64,000 nt of DNA, taken from positions 992,001 to 1,056,000 of the forward strand of contig JAPDRO010000003.1 in NCBI GenBank assembly GCA_030247885.1. The letters are read 5' to 3'. Positions within the stretch are counted from its first letter, which is position 1. Each line of letters begins with the position of its first letter. The position numbers and the translations under genes were made by a program. The notes beneath the pieces were generated by a model. The model saw nothing but the letters and a program-made list of their open reading frames with translations. It was not told the DNA's origin and made no database searches. Shown piece by piece: positions 11,131-23,113 of this stretch. Source of the stretch: Taxawa tesnikishii (nom. ined.). Taxonomy: Eukaryota > Ascomycota > Dothideomycetes > Dothideales.

Positions 11131-13492
11131 TTAACACCATGTGAAAACCGGATTGCGGCTTTTGACCATCTCGATGCGTTCCACAATAACCTTGCGCCTG
11201 TTACCTTCCTGATCCTCAGCCGCTGCATATCCCAGATCCCCTCCAGATCATCGTGTTCAGAAACCCCACTCTGCCTGCGAGAGTTATTAAATGCGAGGGA
11301 GAACCTCCGTCTTTCACCGAGATCATCGAAGAGGTGTCGTGGCTCTTCGTAGCTCAGTCGTGTTCTCGAGCGCATGAAGCCTGGACGGGAGGACCGCACT
11401 TCCTTGCCAGCTTCGAAAGTGAAGCCCTGCACACTGGATGGCGACAGGGGTCCGTTGCTATCTTCACTTGGCCGCACATCGTTGCTGCTGTTCTGACGTG
11501 ACATATTGAAGCGGTTGGCTTGAGGCGCATGGTCGCCTAGACCCAGCAGATCATGATTCGGCTGCGGTGCAGAGGCGTAGGCGGCACTGATATCCATTTC
11601 GTCCTCTTCCATGATATTGCTGGACTTTTTAGGTATTGCTTGTGTCTGCTTCCGGCGCATCTCTGCTGAAGGAACACGCATTGGCAGCGCGACGGGAATT
11701 TCAATCAGATCGTCCCACACGCAGACACGGGCGCGTCTAGTCAGCTCGAGCGGACCATGATCTGGGGTCTTGAGAGTCTCGACGACGTTCCAAGCTTGCC
11801 CCTTCATCACTGCAATCTGACGTGCAAACATCTTCTCATTGAAGGCGTCATCCTGCTCGAAGCAACGGCGAAGGGCGACCTGCGTCTCGCTCCACCAATG
11901 TTTGGAGGTCAGGAGGGGCAAGAAGTGCATCTTGGTCTTCTCCGAAAATGGCTGACCGATCAGCGACACTGGCAAGAATAGCCAGCCGAAGGGGTAACTT
12001 CGCCACTGGAAGACCGTTAGATATAACGGCGCAACGCAGAATTAGACCCGGTACTTACAGCATCTGGATGCTTCCATGGCCACGCCAGACTGTTATCAAT
12101 GGCTCCGATGGTCACTCTCCGTTCTATGTCGGCAGGTGCAGGGCTTGTGGAACCGTTTGTGGCCGTCATGGACTCTTGACGTTTGTATGGATCCGGGTGG
12201 CCATTGGCCTTATCTGCCTTATCTGGAGGAATCCTCGAATTGAGACTGTCTTTCTTTGGCGGGTGAACAACAATGCTAGCTTCCTGTGTCTGTTGATCTA
12301 TTCGCACCATCCAGTTGTTCAAGCCACGGTCTGTGTTGCGCATGATGTAGTCCAGAATCACTAGTTTCTCCAGCTGCTCACGGAATGATTGCTGCAGCTC
12401 CTCGGTCCAAAACTCATGCTGCGAGCCAATATGGCTTGTAAGATGGGCGCCTTCTCCATGACCATCTTCATCGTCAGAAGGTGGGCCGCTTGGTCGACAC
12501 TCCTCAGCCCATCGCCTCCGCTTCTTTTTGGGTGCCGCATCTGTACGAAACCCGGAATTATGCTGATCTGGCCAAGGGTGTTCTTTGAGAAAAACGTTCG
12601 CATCCTTGAAGCCTTTCAAGAATACCTGAAAACTACCTTGTTTCTCTGGCAAGGGTTTCTTCTTACGATAATAGGCTCGCCTGTCCCAGAAGTCATAATA
12701 GAAAGATTTGGATGATAGTGATACGACGTCTGTGTATGGCACGATGTTTGTCTTCAAGCGACTATCCAGCACGTATGCTGCCGCTTCGGACACGTAGCTC
12801 AGGTTGGGGATCAACAGGCCTCGGCCGAAAGCGAATGGAAACAGGTTCCGGTGTATCCACTTAGTCCATTTAGGGTTCTTGTTGGCGTACGGCTCCTCAT
12901 CCTTCGGCTTGAAAACTCCGACCACCTTGCCGCCCGAATTCCTGGCGAAATAGCTACCAGAACTTCCTTGTGATATCAGTTTGGGGTGCATTCCCAGTTC
13001 GATAGCAGTGCGAACGCTTTCCACGATATCGTCAAACTCTAATTTTGATATTCTTTCTCCGTTGTCGTCATTGTCATACTCCGTTGCCAGTGTTTCAGCG
13101 GTCGCCGGTCGGATCCAGTCTGGGGCCTGGAACACTGAGTGGTGTATCTCCAGCTGCTCTTCCTCTTGCGTCTTTCCCTTCACCTTCCTTATCTTGAACT
13201 TCTGCGCGATCTCATCCGCCCACCGTTCTAGCCTTGCGTTGATGGCCTTGATATCGACGCCGGAATTGGTTCGTCTCCGCCTGTAGGATGACCTTCGCGG
13301 TGAAGTAGACGCAGAGCCGGACGCTTGCATCCGCTCCCGCCGCTTGGGCTGAATGGGAGCATACCGTGTGCCGTCGTTCGATATGGTGCCATGTCCTTGG
13401 TATGGATCTTCATCTTCCGACAGCAATCCCTCTTCCTCCTCCTCGGCCTGGGCAATGCGAGCGTAACCGGACGTTGGCGGTCTTTTCGGCAT
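11131..13492 (-). CDS. LSB6: type II phosphatidylinositol 4-kinase
   Basis: Two exons, 13492-12059 and 12005-11131, with a 53-base GT-AG intron in phase 0. The acidic, Ser/Arg-rich N-terminus is followed by the type II PI4K fold: SQGSSGSYFAR nucleotide loop, GVFKPKDEEPYANKNPKW lysine motif, NRDxxxxN-like DYIMRNTDRGLNNWMVR catalytic loop, AIDNSLAWPWKHPD metal motif, then YPFGWLFLPVSLIGQPFS. The enzyme makes PI4P on endosomal and vacuolar or plasma membranes; yeast Lsb6 is the family reference. The last coding part is out of frame after DDLEG near 11236. Adding one G to the G run there yields the usual ending (KSRNPVFTWC) with stop at 11131-11133, and exons of 2310 bases (769 residues). As written, the frame instead reads through to 10806 into non-conserved sequence. 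Confidence 0.92.
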
Positions 13493-14683
13493 GGCGACTC
13501 CTGTTCATCGTACGAATGTCATAAAGGCGACTGGTGAAAGTTTGAGCGGTCGCAAGTGCGGAGTCTAAGGCGTGAGCATGTGGTGGTGACCTCGTAATGC
13601 CGCCAGCTGTACGCGATGATGTTCAGGGATTAGGGTTTCGCTTCGCTGATTGCTGGTTCCCCGGATTCCTTGGCGGCAATGTAATGTCGATGTGATGCTG
13701 ATGATTGCTGCAGTATCGTCGATCAAGAGGATTACATTTTCCAACGCTCTCGACTGAGTTATCTCGCGATATGTATCCCGCTTCCGTTGTTCAATGGTGT
13801 TAAAACGAGCTTGTGAGGGAGAGCATGCGAAGAGCTCCTCATCCGCAGCAGCTTTGACCGCGGATCGAAACTCAGCTCGCCTTGACGTTGTCGGTAATTT
13901 ACCCTAGCACGCGGGAACTACGGGAGCAGGCGCCACCTAGTGGATTGGCGCAGAGCATCTTGAGATTGATTAAGGTACAGGGGACTGTGTTTACATGCAA
14001 GCAGCCTATTGCTTCTGTGGGAATGCAGGAGATGCAGGAGACGCAGAAGGGAAAATGCAAGCGGAACCAATTGTTTCGTGTAAGTAGAACTCAAGAAAAG
14101 ATATAAGATGTTCAGTAGCCATAGTTTGGCTTCGAGGAAGCGGTCGTTCTTCGCTTCCCGGCTTGTTGATAAACAAAACAGTCTTGACTGTCAAATGACA
14201 GCTGCACGTTGGCAGATGCTGGCGTTACGAAACGTTCAATAAGGGCAGCAGAGCTGATTGTTCGAAGATTGCGTTTGATGTAATGCGCAAACTAGTGTTG
14301 ATAGCGGCTATCCTTGCGTCGCTATCATTAGCCTGGTGACCCCTTAGAAAGCCTCCCGCACAGATTAAAAGTACTCCAGTGCCTCGTCCACAATTCTGCT
14401 CGTGTCCGCTGCAATTCGTCCGTTCGACAATCTACCGACCTTCGTTCTTTACGCCTCTTGCACCGCGTTCAGTGTGCTTGTCACTCCTTTTCAAAGTCAC
14501 TCTCTTGTCCCCGTCATTCCTTGCAATAATCGTAATACTATCGAGCATAATCACTTTCCACAGCCTACGTCTTCGATTTCCTTAGATCTTCGGACGACTT
14601 GCGGTATCTAATTCCTCCAACTGAGCCCAGTTTTCAACATTTCACCAATACCTGCGACGTTGAGCCTGCCTACGTTCGACACA
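13493..14683. other. divergent promoter region
   Basis: About 1.2 kb between the divergent PI 4-kinase and GATA-factor genes. It contains no conserved frame. A CT-rich leader precedes the GATA-factor start at 14684; the gene's leader is probably long. Confidence 0.5.
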
Positions 14684-16292
14684 ATGGCCTCCATACTTCA
14701 CCAGTACCGACCCTCCTCTGCCCTCGGCCAACCTCAACAAAGTTTCCAAGGTCCTCTCACACCCCCGATCTACCTTCATGACCGTCCCTTCTTTTCACCA
14801 GGTGGGCCGAGCGGACACGGATACGAGATTCCACGCCCAGCATCCACAAACAACCTTCACTCTGCACCGCAGATGTTTGTGCCTCCACGCTCCTTCAGTG
14901 GCCCGGTACAACTTCCGGCCCTTTCGACGTTGGCTTCTCTGGCTGTAGCAGGTGGTCCTCAGAGGTGAGTTGCGGACATTGTTGTTTAGACGTTCTGAAA
15001 GCGTTGGCGGAAGCGCGCGGGCACGTTGTTTGGCTGTCGGCTTGGATGCGACGGTTGCAATGGTCCGCAGTAGCGCCAAGCTTTGGGCAATAATCTCTCG
15101 CGACTCGCAATCATGCAACTTAGCGACTAACAATCTCCTCCAACAAACAGACTGAATGCCGGCCACAGCATGAACTACGCGACCGCAGCTCCCGCAGCCA
15201 CTGCCGGCGGGCAGCAGAACGGTCCAGTAAGTAATCCTTCGTCTCCCTTGCTGAACCCTTGGATGCGCAATATGTTGGCGGGCTGTATCTTATCCTTATC
15301 AACGATAACCGCGATAACCGTTGGACGCGTACAATACAATTCCATCAACATAAAGGCAGAACACGTTGCTGACCATGTTGTCCCTTTCCAGCCTGTATGC
15401 CAGAACTGCGGCACGAGCACTACACCTCTATGGCGACGCGACGAGGCCGGCTCCGTGCTGTGCAATGCTTGCGGCCTCTTCCTCAAGCTGCACGGCCGTC
15501 CGAGACCCATTAGCTTGAAGACTGATGTAATCAAGAGTCGCAACAGGGTCAAGACCTCGAGTGGTCCTAAGAAGAAGGTGTGCTATGTATTCTTCCAGAC
15601 GACGCGTCATTGAATGCGACTGACACGCTGTTCAGCCTTCCATCGAGACGAACGGCGGCTTCCCTGCTTCCCACCCCGATGCCTCCAACATCAACGCGCT
15701 GTCGCAGCAGCACCGCAGGATCTCAGACCACCGTTCGCCATCTCCACTCTCACGTACTGGCACTCCCGGTCTCGGCCACAACCCAAACATCGCTCCCCAA
15801 CACCTCTTTGACAACGTCTCTCTGACCGAGCCTGCATTTCACTCCCCATCGCTCCCCGCTTTTGCGCTTCGTCAGCCCTCACCCTCCGCCTCATCCCTCA
15901 ACGGCTCCCATCTCGAACCGCCACAAACGTACGGCGACCTTGCTGCCACCAGCGGACACCTCAAGACCCGTGTCAGCGAGCTCGAAGTCATCAACGACCT
16001 CTTCCGCGGCCGCGTCACAGAGCTTGAGCAGAGCGAGCAAGAAGCACGGAGGAACGAGGCCATGGCTCGTGAAGCTGCGGATAGATACAAGGCAGACTTG
16101 GACACCGCCCTCCTTCGTGAAGCCGAGCTCAAGAGGAGGATCGAACATCTCGAGACCGAGCTGGCGGAGTTCAAGTCGCAAGCACCACCTCAGAAGCGGC
16201 AGCGTTTGAGCGACATAATCACGGATCACAGCGCCGAGCACAGCCGCGCCTCATCGCCTCTTTCCTCCCCGCCAGAAGCTAAAGCTTCGTAA
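14684..16292 (+). CDS. GATA zinc-finger transcription factor with C-terminal coiled coil (AreB/ASD-4-like)
   Basis: Four exons, 14684-14964, 15151-15226, 15392-15577 and 15636-16292, sum to 1200 bases (399 residues). The N-terminus is Pro/Ser-rich. The single GATA finger ([18 protein letters not shown], then CNACG) has C-x2-C-x17-C-x2-C spacing and is followed by the conserved basic tail [20 protein letters not shown]. The last 100 residues form a long heptad-rich coiled coil starting near [18 protein letters not shown] and ending before QKRQRLSDI. One finger plus a C-terminal zipper is the layout of Aspergillus AreB, Neurospora ASD-4 and yeast Dal80/Gzf3, which modulate nitrogen-regulated genes, often as repressors, and sexual development in ASD-4. 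The frame is intact. The start at 14684 is the first ATG in frame. Confidence 0.9.
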
Positions 16293-17283
16293 AAGATCTT
16301 GCTACGACTCTCCTCGCTTAATTCTTCTCCTTGCCTCATCTTGCTACTTCTGGGCGTGTCGCATCCTCGAAAAAGCGGCAACAGCGAGCCATACCCACGT
16401 CTTTCTCGCTGTTGCAAGGATATCATGAGCGGTTTTGTCCTTTCCTTTTCTTCAAAAATAATGTCCCCACTATAGAAGAGATACCATCATACCCCCTTTC
16501 TTTGTTTTGATACGAGCATTAATCGACAAAATGAAGAGCATTTCCATACGCAACTCCAACCATCCGCTGTTCGTTGATACGACGTATTCATTGACGGAGA
16601 GATGACACAGGGACTGCAAGCAGAGCAACGGTTGCCGTTGAGGAAGAGGAGCACGGTTTGAATGGAAACGGTCCTGCAGCTGTGTGATTGCGGTCATCTC
16701 ATCTCACCGTTTCACCCGTCCCTCGCTGCAGGTTTAAAAGGCGATGAGGAAGAGCGATACGAAAGCGATCGTCGATGTTCTATCTTTTGGCGTGGAGAGT
16801 GGCTGGTTCAGTGGTGTGTTGCGGTGGTTTGGCGCGACGAGACTGTGTCGTGTTATACTTGCTGTCCATGTTCGAGAACCCTGTTCACCACGCTTGTTGT
16901 AGTGCTTACCGCTCGAGATCCACAGATCGGATACCGATATGCAACAGTTTTGATGCCGCCGCTACCTGGTGGATGGAAGGATGATGAAGAAAAGACGCAA
17001 CCAAGAGCTTGCCGGTTGGAGGGCTTTCCTGGTAAGCCCCCGAGCTTGCGAAACGTAAGGTGGAGTAAGTGAAACCACATGGAGACAAGACGGGGTATTT
17101 GACGGAAGAACAAGGAGACTTGTGGGATGTGGCGGACAGCGTCGAAGGCCAGACTTTCAGCACCGATTTACGAAGGAGGGTGCGATTGCATAGCAGACCT
17201 GCTCCTTGACCTTGATCCAGCTATCAGTTGCGCAATTCAACCTTCGTCAGTACAGCTACCCCTTCTCGCCCTCCTCCCGTCCA
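16293..17283. other. intergenic, no gene seen
   Basis: Space between the convergent ends of the GATA-factor gene and the secreted-protein gene. Short frames only, with no motif. Confidence 0.5.
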
Positions 17284-18120
17284 CTAACACCCGGTACAAG
17301 TACATGTGTTCTCGGAGCACGCGCCACGCTTCTTGTACCCAAGGAGTTCTCTGGGAAGTAGTTGGTTGGCGGAGCTTTGCATGGAGTCCGGTTGGGGCAG
17401 GCCGTCACGCTTGGCATGGGTGCCGAACTTCGTGGTGCAGGTTTGGGATCCTTGATCGTAGAGGGTGCCCTCTACTACGTTGAAGACGGAAGTGTTGTCA
17501 TCGACGTCGTACCAGATATATCTATGAGAATAGGGTAAGTGAAGCCCGAAGATGCAGTAGGACAAGAAACAAGAGACAATACGGATGGAAGGACAATGAA
17601 GGAAGGAGAAGGCAGTGGGACGAGAAAGAGAAGACACGAGGGAGCGAAGAATGAATACGTACTGCATGTCGCTAGACGTCAGACTATCCTCGCATGTACA
17701 CACATTATCTGCGTCGTCGTGACATCCACTCTGAACCCAGATGTCGAGGTGGTTAGGCTCGCAGCTCGCGCATAGTCCGTCCAAAACTCCGTATTTCTGC
17801 AGATAGGGAATGTAGATCATGTCGCACTGTTGCAACCCGGTGTTCCCTCCCTCTTTGAATGCGACAGTCAAGGGGTTCTCCCAGGATCCATCGCCACCCG
17901 CTTTGAAGTTCCGGCCGAGACAATCGTAGGCCGTAGCATCCTTGTAGCAGCAGGGCGGACCACCGGAGCAGCTAGAGGTCGTGTCACAGTTGTCTGGGTA
18001 TCCGAAAAAGGTAAGTTGAACGGACAAGCCAGGATAGTCTGTACGTTTGGAAACGGAAGCAGAAGCATTGGCGAGAGATAGGGACAGAAGGAAGGTGGAA
18101 AAGAGAGAAAAGGTATACAT
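17284..18120 (-). CDS. small cysteine-rich secreted protein
   Basis: Two exons, 18120-17663 and 17521-17284, give 231 residues. The start has a strong signal peptide (MYTFSLFSTFLLSLSLANAS) followed by a possible Kex2 site (SVSKR). The mature protein has about 16 cysteines, including NCDTTSSC, GPPCCYK, LCASC, VCTC and a C-terminal CSENTCTCTGC, which suggests a disulfide-rich extracellular fold. A second dibasic region (HAKRDG, YKKRG) lies near the C-terminus. No family is recognised; small size, signal and cysteines fit an effector-like or wall-associated protein. The intron (17662-17522) is 141 bases, a multiple of three, and has no stop, so an unspliced message would encode a longer protein with a hydrophobic insert. 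Confidence 0.75.
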   Translation of the reverse strand: MYTFSLFSTFLLSLSLANASASVSKRTDYPGLSVQLTFFGYPDNCDTTSSCSGGPPCCYKDATAYDCLGRNFKAGGDGSWENPLTVAFKEGGNTGLQQCDMIYIPYLQKYGVLDGLCASCEPNHLDIWVQSGCHDDADNVCTCEDSLTSSDMQYVFILRSLVSSLSRPTAFSFLHCPSIRIVSCFLSYCIFGLHLPYSHRYIWYDVDDNTSVFNVVEGTLYDQGSQTCTTKFGTHAKRDGLPQPDSMQSSANQLLPRELLGYKKRGACSENTCTCTGC

Positions 18121-19152
18121 GTTGTGATGTACAGAGGCAGAGGATGTGCAGCAGAAGAGATGGAAGCAGTTAGGACTTGAGAGTTAAAGGGGCAGATCTG
18201 ATTGCTGTACTTGCTGCTTGGATGAACCTGATGCAGTTGCAGATGAAAGTTATGTACTCCCTCGAAAGTCCAATAATAGAGCTGTCTCTGTTCGCGATCA
18301 TTGCTGAGCAAGCAAGCCTGTTGCCCCTTCCGGCTTGCTCTTACTGCGATAGGCGAACCGGAACCTTGGCTTCGTTGCACGGAGCCTTCGATGCCTTTTC
18401 AGCTCACAGAGCATCGACGGCAAGAAACAGCGATACTCAGCAATGACGTCGGTCACAGCAGAACTGTCGTGTTAGTAGTGCTGAGAGCAGATGCAGTGTG
18501 AGACTCCATTCGCCATACTTGGTGGAACCAACAACAGACTCGTCAGCACTGTGTTTCAGCATCCGGAGTTGACAACAGCCTCAGGAGTTCGGCTGGTTAC
18601 TAAGTAGAGATGCCGAGTGCTTAGTGAACACTGTCCGATCGGAGGACAGCTGGTGCGCGCATCTTCACGACGTTACTGTTGCTCACGTGAACCTGAAGGA
18701 TGGACGATGGATAAGAGGAGACGAGAGGTTGAAAGAAGAGATGCTTCCATCGGGCAAACGGTACACGTGCGACTGAAGCTAAAGCGGCCAACATGCTCTC
18801 TGATTGGCCGAATTGACGAGTGAACAAATGCACGCTAGGATGCGCTTCACCTTGAGAGGACCGACAACACAGACAGCAATGCTTGCAGTCTGAACAGGTC
18901 ACGACCCCCACATGAATCGTCTTCAGGTAGCTAGAGAATTGCGTGGAAAACTCGAACGAGCAGACCAGCATGATGAACTGCGGTCGACGTCATCATGATC
19001 ATGTCAAGTAAAGAAGTGGGCTATCATTTCCGTATCAACACCGCCCATCTCATATTCCGGGCTCGACAATCGCACTATTTCCTATCACGACCCAGTACTC
19101 CAACTCTTCTTTTCTCGATATCGAACTCCTCTGAAAGAAACATTCACGCAAC
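18121..19152. other. divergent promoter region
   Basis: About 1 kb between the secreted-protein gene (minus) and the DJ-1-like gene (plus). No conserved frame seen. Confidence 0.5.
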
Positions 19153-20175
19153 ATGGCCGGGAAGAAAGTCCTCATTGTCGTGTCGGATGCAGACCACTTC
19201 CCCATGAAGAAGACCTCCGGTGCCGATGCAGGAAAGGTTGTCGACCAGCCCTCCGGCTACTTCCTCATGGAGCTGGCCAAGCCTCTCAGCAAACTCCTGG
19301 ACGCCGGGTACGTGGTGGCCCGCAGCATCTCAGCGTGCCTCGTGTTCTCAACAGGCCGCCCCTTTCAGAGCTAGAGTATGCCGGAGTATCTCTGCACGGC
19401 AGTGCTGTGAGGAACTCAGCCAACAAACGCCTGAAGGAAGCCTATCTATGGGGTCCCGTCCCAAGAGGGTTGTCCATCTGACGGAAGGCCTATTGAGAAC
19501 GCCCGCGCATGCTTGTTTTACTCGCGACGTCATGCATTATAATAGTGTACTGACCTCTATCAGGTACGAAGTCACCTTCGCCTCTCCTGAAGGCAAGGAG
19601 CCCACTCCGGACCCCAACAGCGAATCCTTGCTCGCCTTTGCCGGCAACTTCTACGAGCGCAGGCGCGAGAACGAGCTCATCGAGCGCATGAAGAAGGAGA
19701 ACGGCTTCTCGCATCCACGCAAATTCTCCGACATCTCGGACCAGGAGCTGGAGAAGTTCAGCGGTGTTTTCCTTCCGGGTGGACATGCGCCGCTGGCGGA
19801 CTTGGGAGACAACAAGGATCTGGGGAGGATTCTGAAGCACTTCCATGCTGAGCACAAGCCTACGGCTGCTATTTGCCACGGTCCTTATGCGTTCTTGTCG
19901 ACAAAGGCCGTCGGAGACTTTGCGTACAAGGGTTACAAGATCACGAGTTGGTCAGATCAAGAGGAAAAGATGATGGAGACCATGCTTGGGGAGAGATCAA
20001 GAAGGTCGAGAGCTCATTGAGGGACGCTGGTGCGGATATGCAGGAAGGAATCGGCGAGAAGTTTGGCAGTATCACTGTCGACAGAGAGGTTGTCAGCGGC
20101 GGTAACCCGATGGCGGCGAACGCCTTGGGAGACCAGTTTTTGGAGATGTTGAAGACGGCTCCGGCCAAGGCTTGA
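19153..20175 (+). CDS. DJ-1/PfpI family protein (Hsp31-like)
   Basis: Exon 1 (19153-19307) begins MAGKKVLIVVSDADHFPM. A 256-base intron (19308-19563) joins at DAG|YEVTFASPEG, and exon 2 runs to 20175. The fold is the class I glutamine-amidotransferase-like DJ-1/PfpI type. It shows the GVFLPGGHAPLADL strand-loop and the nucleophile elbow AICHGPYAF, whose Cys is the catalytic or oxidation-sensitive residue. Family members act as glutathione-independent glyoxalases, protein deglycases or stress chaperones; the precise activity here is inferred. The frame breaks once, at the G run near 19988-19991 (MLGGEIKKVESS expected). One added G makes the exons 768 bases, or 255 residues. The C-terminus NPMAANALGDQFLEMLK matches the usual end of the domain. 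Confidence 0.87.
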
Positions 20176-20698
20176 GGAGTCACAGCGTGCTCCCTTTTCA
20201 ACGTGGAAGAGCGTTGCGAGAGAATTGACGAGATACATGCAAGACCTAATGATAACTCATGATCACTGATGCCTCGATTTCTTCAAAGACCGTGCGTGGA
20301 CCGTACCGATGTGGTACCAGAAAACAGCTCACGCGTATCTGTTTCTTGATTACGCTTGCGAGTACGGCGAGTCATAGCGGGATGGAAGTCTCGCTGCTAT
20401 ACCAGATGCTATGCAAAGTAACCCGGATCAAAGGGGTCGGATTGAACGACGGCGACCTGCTGTCAAGGGTGTGCTCGGCCAAGGAACGAGAGGACGCTTG
20501 AACACTGTTACTTCTGTCGGCCTTGACGTATTCTTCCCCAAGAAGCTAAACACAGCATTTGAGAGCAGGGCTAGATGCAGGTTTACGCGATCCTTTGTTG
20601 ATGAGCTCGGATATCGAGTTTCGAAGACTCGTTAGTGAACAGTCTCCTCTAACCAGCAACGGGCATAGCAGCTCATTTTTTCTAACCGATACACTTTC
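20176..20698. other. convergent 3' flanks
   Basis: Between the DJ-1-like gene and the end of the SWI3/RSC8 gene. No feature seen. Confidence 0.5.
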
Positions 20699-23113
20699 CT
20701 ACAAAACTAACTCTTGCAATGCAAACTGCATAGTCCCGCCTTTCGGGAGGGGGAGAGGGGTTTTCCTTTTGCCCTGATCCTCCCCCTCATTGAAAACGCC
20801 CATCAACGCCGTCGTGCCTGATACATCCCGCAAATCATTCGTCCACCATCCCTGGCCCTGAAGGAATCTCCTAGATCTCATGCGTCTTGACCCCTCCTCC
20901 TCCGCAGTCGGGGGCTTTGCATCTCCTCCCTCTCCCTCGTCACCCGCTATTTTGAAGCCCAGCCGCTCGCTTCCATCGCCTTCCTGGTCCGCACTTCCCT
21001 GCACGTTGACGCCGAGTTGGCGGAACTTGTCCTCGACGGCCGCGACCCGCTTCCTGAAGGCAAGACGATCGAGGAAGAGTCGTTGGCGTTGTCGGTCGAG
21101 GTCGCGTCTCTCGGCCGCAAGTAGCGACTCCATCTCGGCGAACTGTGCGAGCTTGATCTCGAGCTTCTGCAGCTGCAGGTTCACGGATTGTGAAACGAGC
21201 GCCGTGATGTGGCGTTCTGTGTGCGAGGCGAGGGCGCTGGAGCGTGCGGCCGTGAGGGAGAGAGCCAGGGTGGCGGGATCGGTTGTGCGGTCGTCGTTTC
21301 CCGTGGTAACAAGAGCCGTGCTGTCGCGGTCCACGTCCATTTGGCTTTCGTCCTTCACGGTCTCCGCGGCGCCTTCGGGTTCCTTGCCTTTGTCTCGTGT
21401 CTGGTCAGCGTCGGCTTCAGAGTCCTTGGCCAGTTTGCCACGGATGTGCTTCTTCATCTCGTCAACCGTCCTTCCTGCCGCTGCGGCTGTGACACCTGGA
21501 TCGGCGAGACCGGCAAGGAAACCCACAACGCTCATGACAGGGTTTTCTGCTTGTGAGAAGGGCACGCGGCCTCTCGTCAAGTAGGCAAGGTTGTCGGTCT
21601 GGCCTGATTTGGCGTCCGGTTCACCATCCAAGTAACGGTCCTCGATCTCAAGCTGCAAGAATTTCAAGACACACTCTTCGCGCGTCCGAGTGCCGACATG
21701 GCCGGCTACAGAGTCCCAATTCTCGTCAAACATCTCCAGACCTTCGAGCAGCAACAGGAGCTCGGAATCACTCCATGGAGCATCCCGGTCTGCGATACTC
21801 GTATACTTGTCGTTTTCCAGTTTTGTGTATTCTGCCGGTGAAGCCGAGCTGGGGAAGCGGCCGTCCGAGAAACACTGGGGACAAATGTCGTACTTGCCTT
21901 GCGCAGTAGCAGTCTTGCCAGGGACAGAAACCGGAAGCGCCTTGCTGTTGTGGTAGCGCACACGTGTACAATCCTTACCACACGAATTGCAGTAATAGGC
22001 GTTCGACTCTTTTTCAATGCGTCCTCCAGGTTGCCGTTCGCTTCGCCGTTGGATTTGCCATCTTCGGTCTTACCGGGCGTCACCTCCTTGCCACTGGCCT
22101 CGTAGATGTTCCTCCGGACTTCTAGGTTGAGGTCGGATTTCGAGGGCGGTGCGGCGTTAGCGAGACGTTCGGTTCCGGCATGTGGCTTGCCTGCAGTAAC
22201 GGTAGAGCCTGGAGCGGGTTGATGGGGTTGCAGGCCACGTGGAGTGTCTGCTGTGATCTTGAAATGTCCGGTGAATGGTGGAGCGATGTTTGAGGGTCGG
22301 GTTTCTGGGTCAATCTGAGGGCCTTTAGCATGCAGAGTAGCACAGGTTGAGCGTCTTGTCTCACCTGGTAGTTGATCAAACCCCACTGTTCCAAGAAGGC
22401 GTGAACCCTCATGATGGCGCACACATCTCCTGCCAAATTCCTTCTGCATGCGGTCACCGTAAGGTACTCGGCTGGGTTCAGGCGGTATGTATTGATCATG
22501 AAGTCTCTGTAATCCTTATAGACAGCGGGCGTCTTGCTGCGGTTCCGGCTGTTGAAGAACTCGGGCAGCGCCTTCTTCTCGAGATTGTGTATTTGGTGCA
22601 TGTCGAACCACGCGCTGTAACTCGGGAGGATAATCGCATGCGCCTGGTCGATAAGATGCGATCGCGCCGATGCCTCCAGCGTCGACTTGGGCTGCGCTTG
22701 CTGGCCTTCTGCTGCGCTTTCGGTTGCCTCGGGTGCATCTCTGTCTGGGCTCCCTGCTTCTTGCTTTGTCTCATCACCAGCATCGCCCATATCCTCGTCT
22801 TCTGGACCTTCAAGCTCTCCTTCTGCTGGCGGGCCTTCCGGCGCATCAAGTGGGTTGTCTGAGGGCGGGCCAGGAGCAGCTGCTGTTGTATCCGGTGACT
22901 TCTTGATGCTCGTCGCTCCGTCCTCGGTGTCCTCCATCATGGATGTTTCTTGGTCTGCGGCCGTGACTATCAGGATCCCCGTACAGCGCGCATCGTGCTT
23001 CTTCACGTACCTGCTGTGTCTTGCGGTCCCCTCTCAACGACCTCGTTCTCGCCCGTTATCAACGCGTCTGAAACTGCGGTCGGCGCATTGGGGTCTTCGC
23101 TTGCGGGATCCAT
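20699..23113 (-). CDS. SWI3/RSC8-type chromatin-remodelling subunit (SWIRM-ZZ-SANT)
   Basis: Three exons: 23113-23011, 22954-22365 and 22314-20699, with introns of 56 and 50 bases. After an acidic N-terminus come a SWIRM domain ([20 protein letters not shown] through [11 protein letters not shown]), [17 protein letters not shown], a ZZ-type zinc finger (CNSCGKDC ... CPQCFSDG), a SANT domain ([37 protein letters not shown]) and a long C-terminal coiled coil. This is the scaffold subunit shared by the SWI/SNF and RSC families, which binds nucleosomal DNA and dimerises through the coiled coil. One base is missing at about 21990, inside the zinc finger (RTPYYCNSCG expected). With it restored the exons total 2310 bases (769 residues). 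Confidence 0.92.

Noticed and set aside
14660-14683. Earlier start for the GATA factor at 14660
   Set aside because: It begins with TTG; the ATG at 14684 is the normal start.
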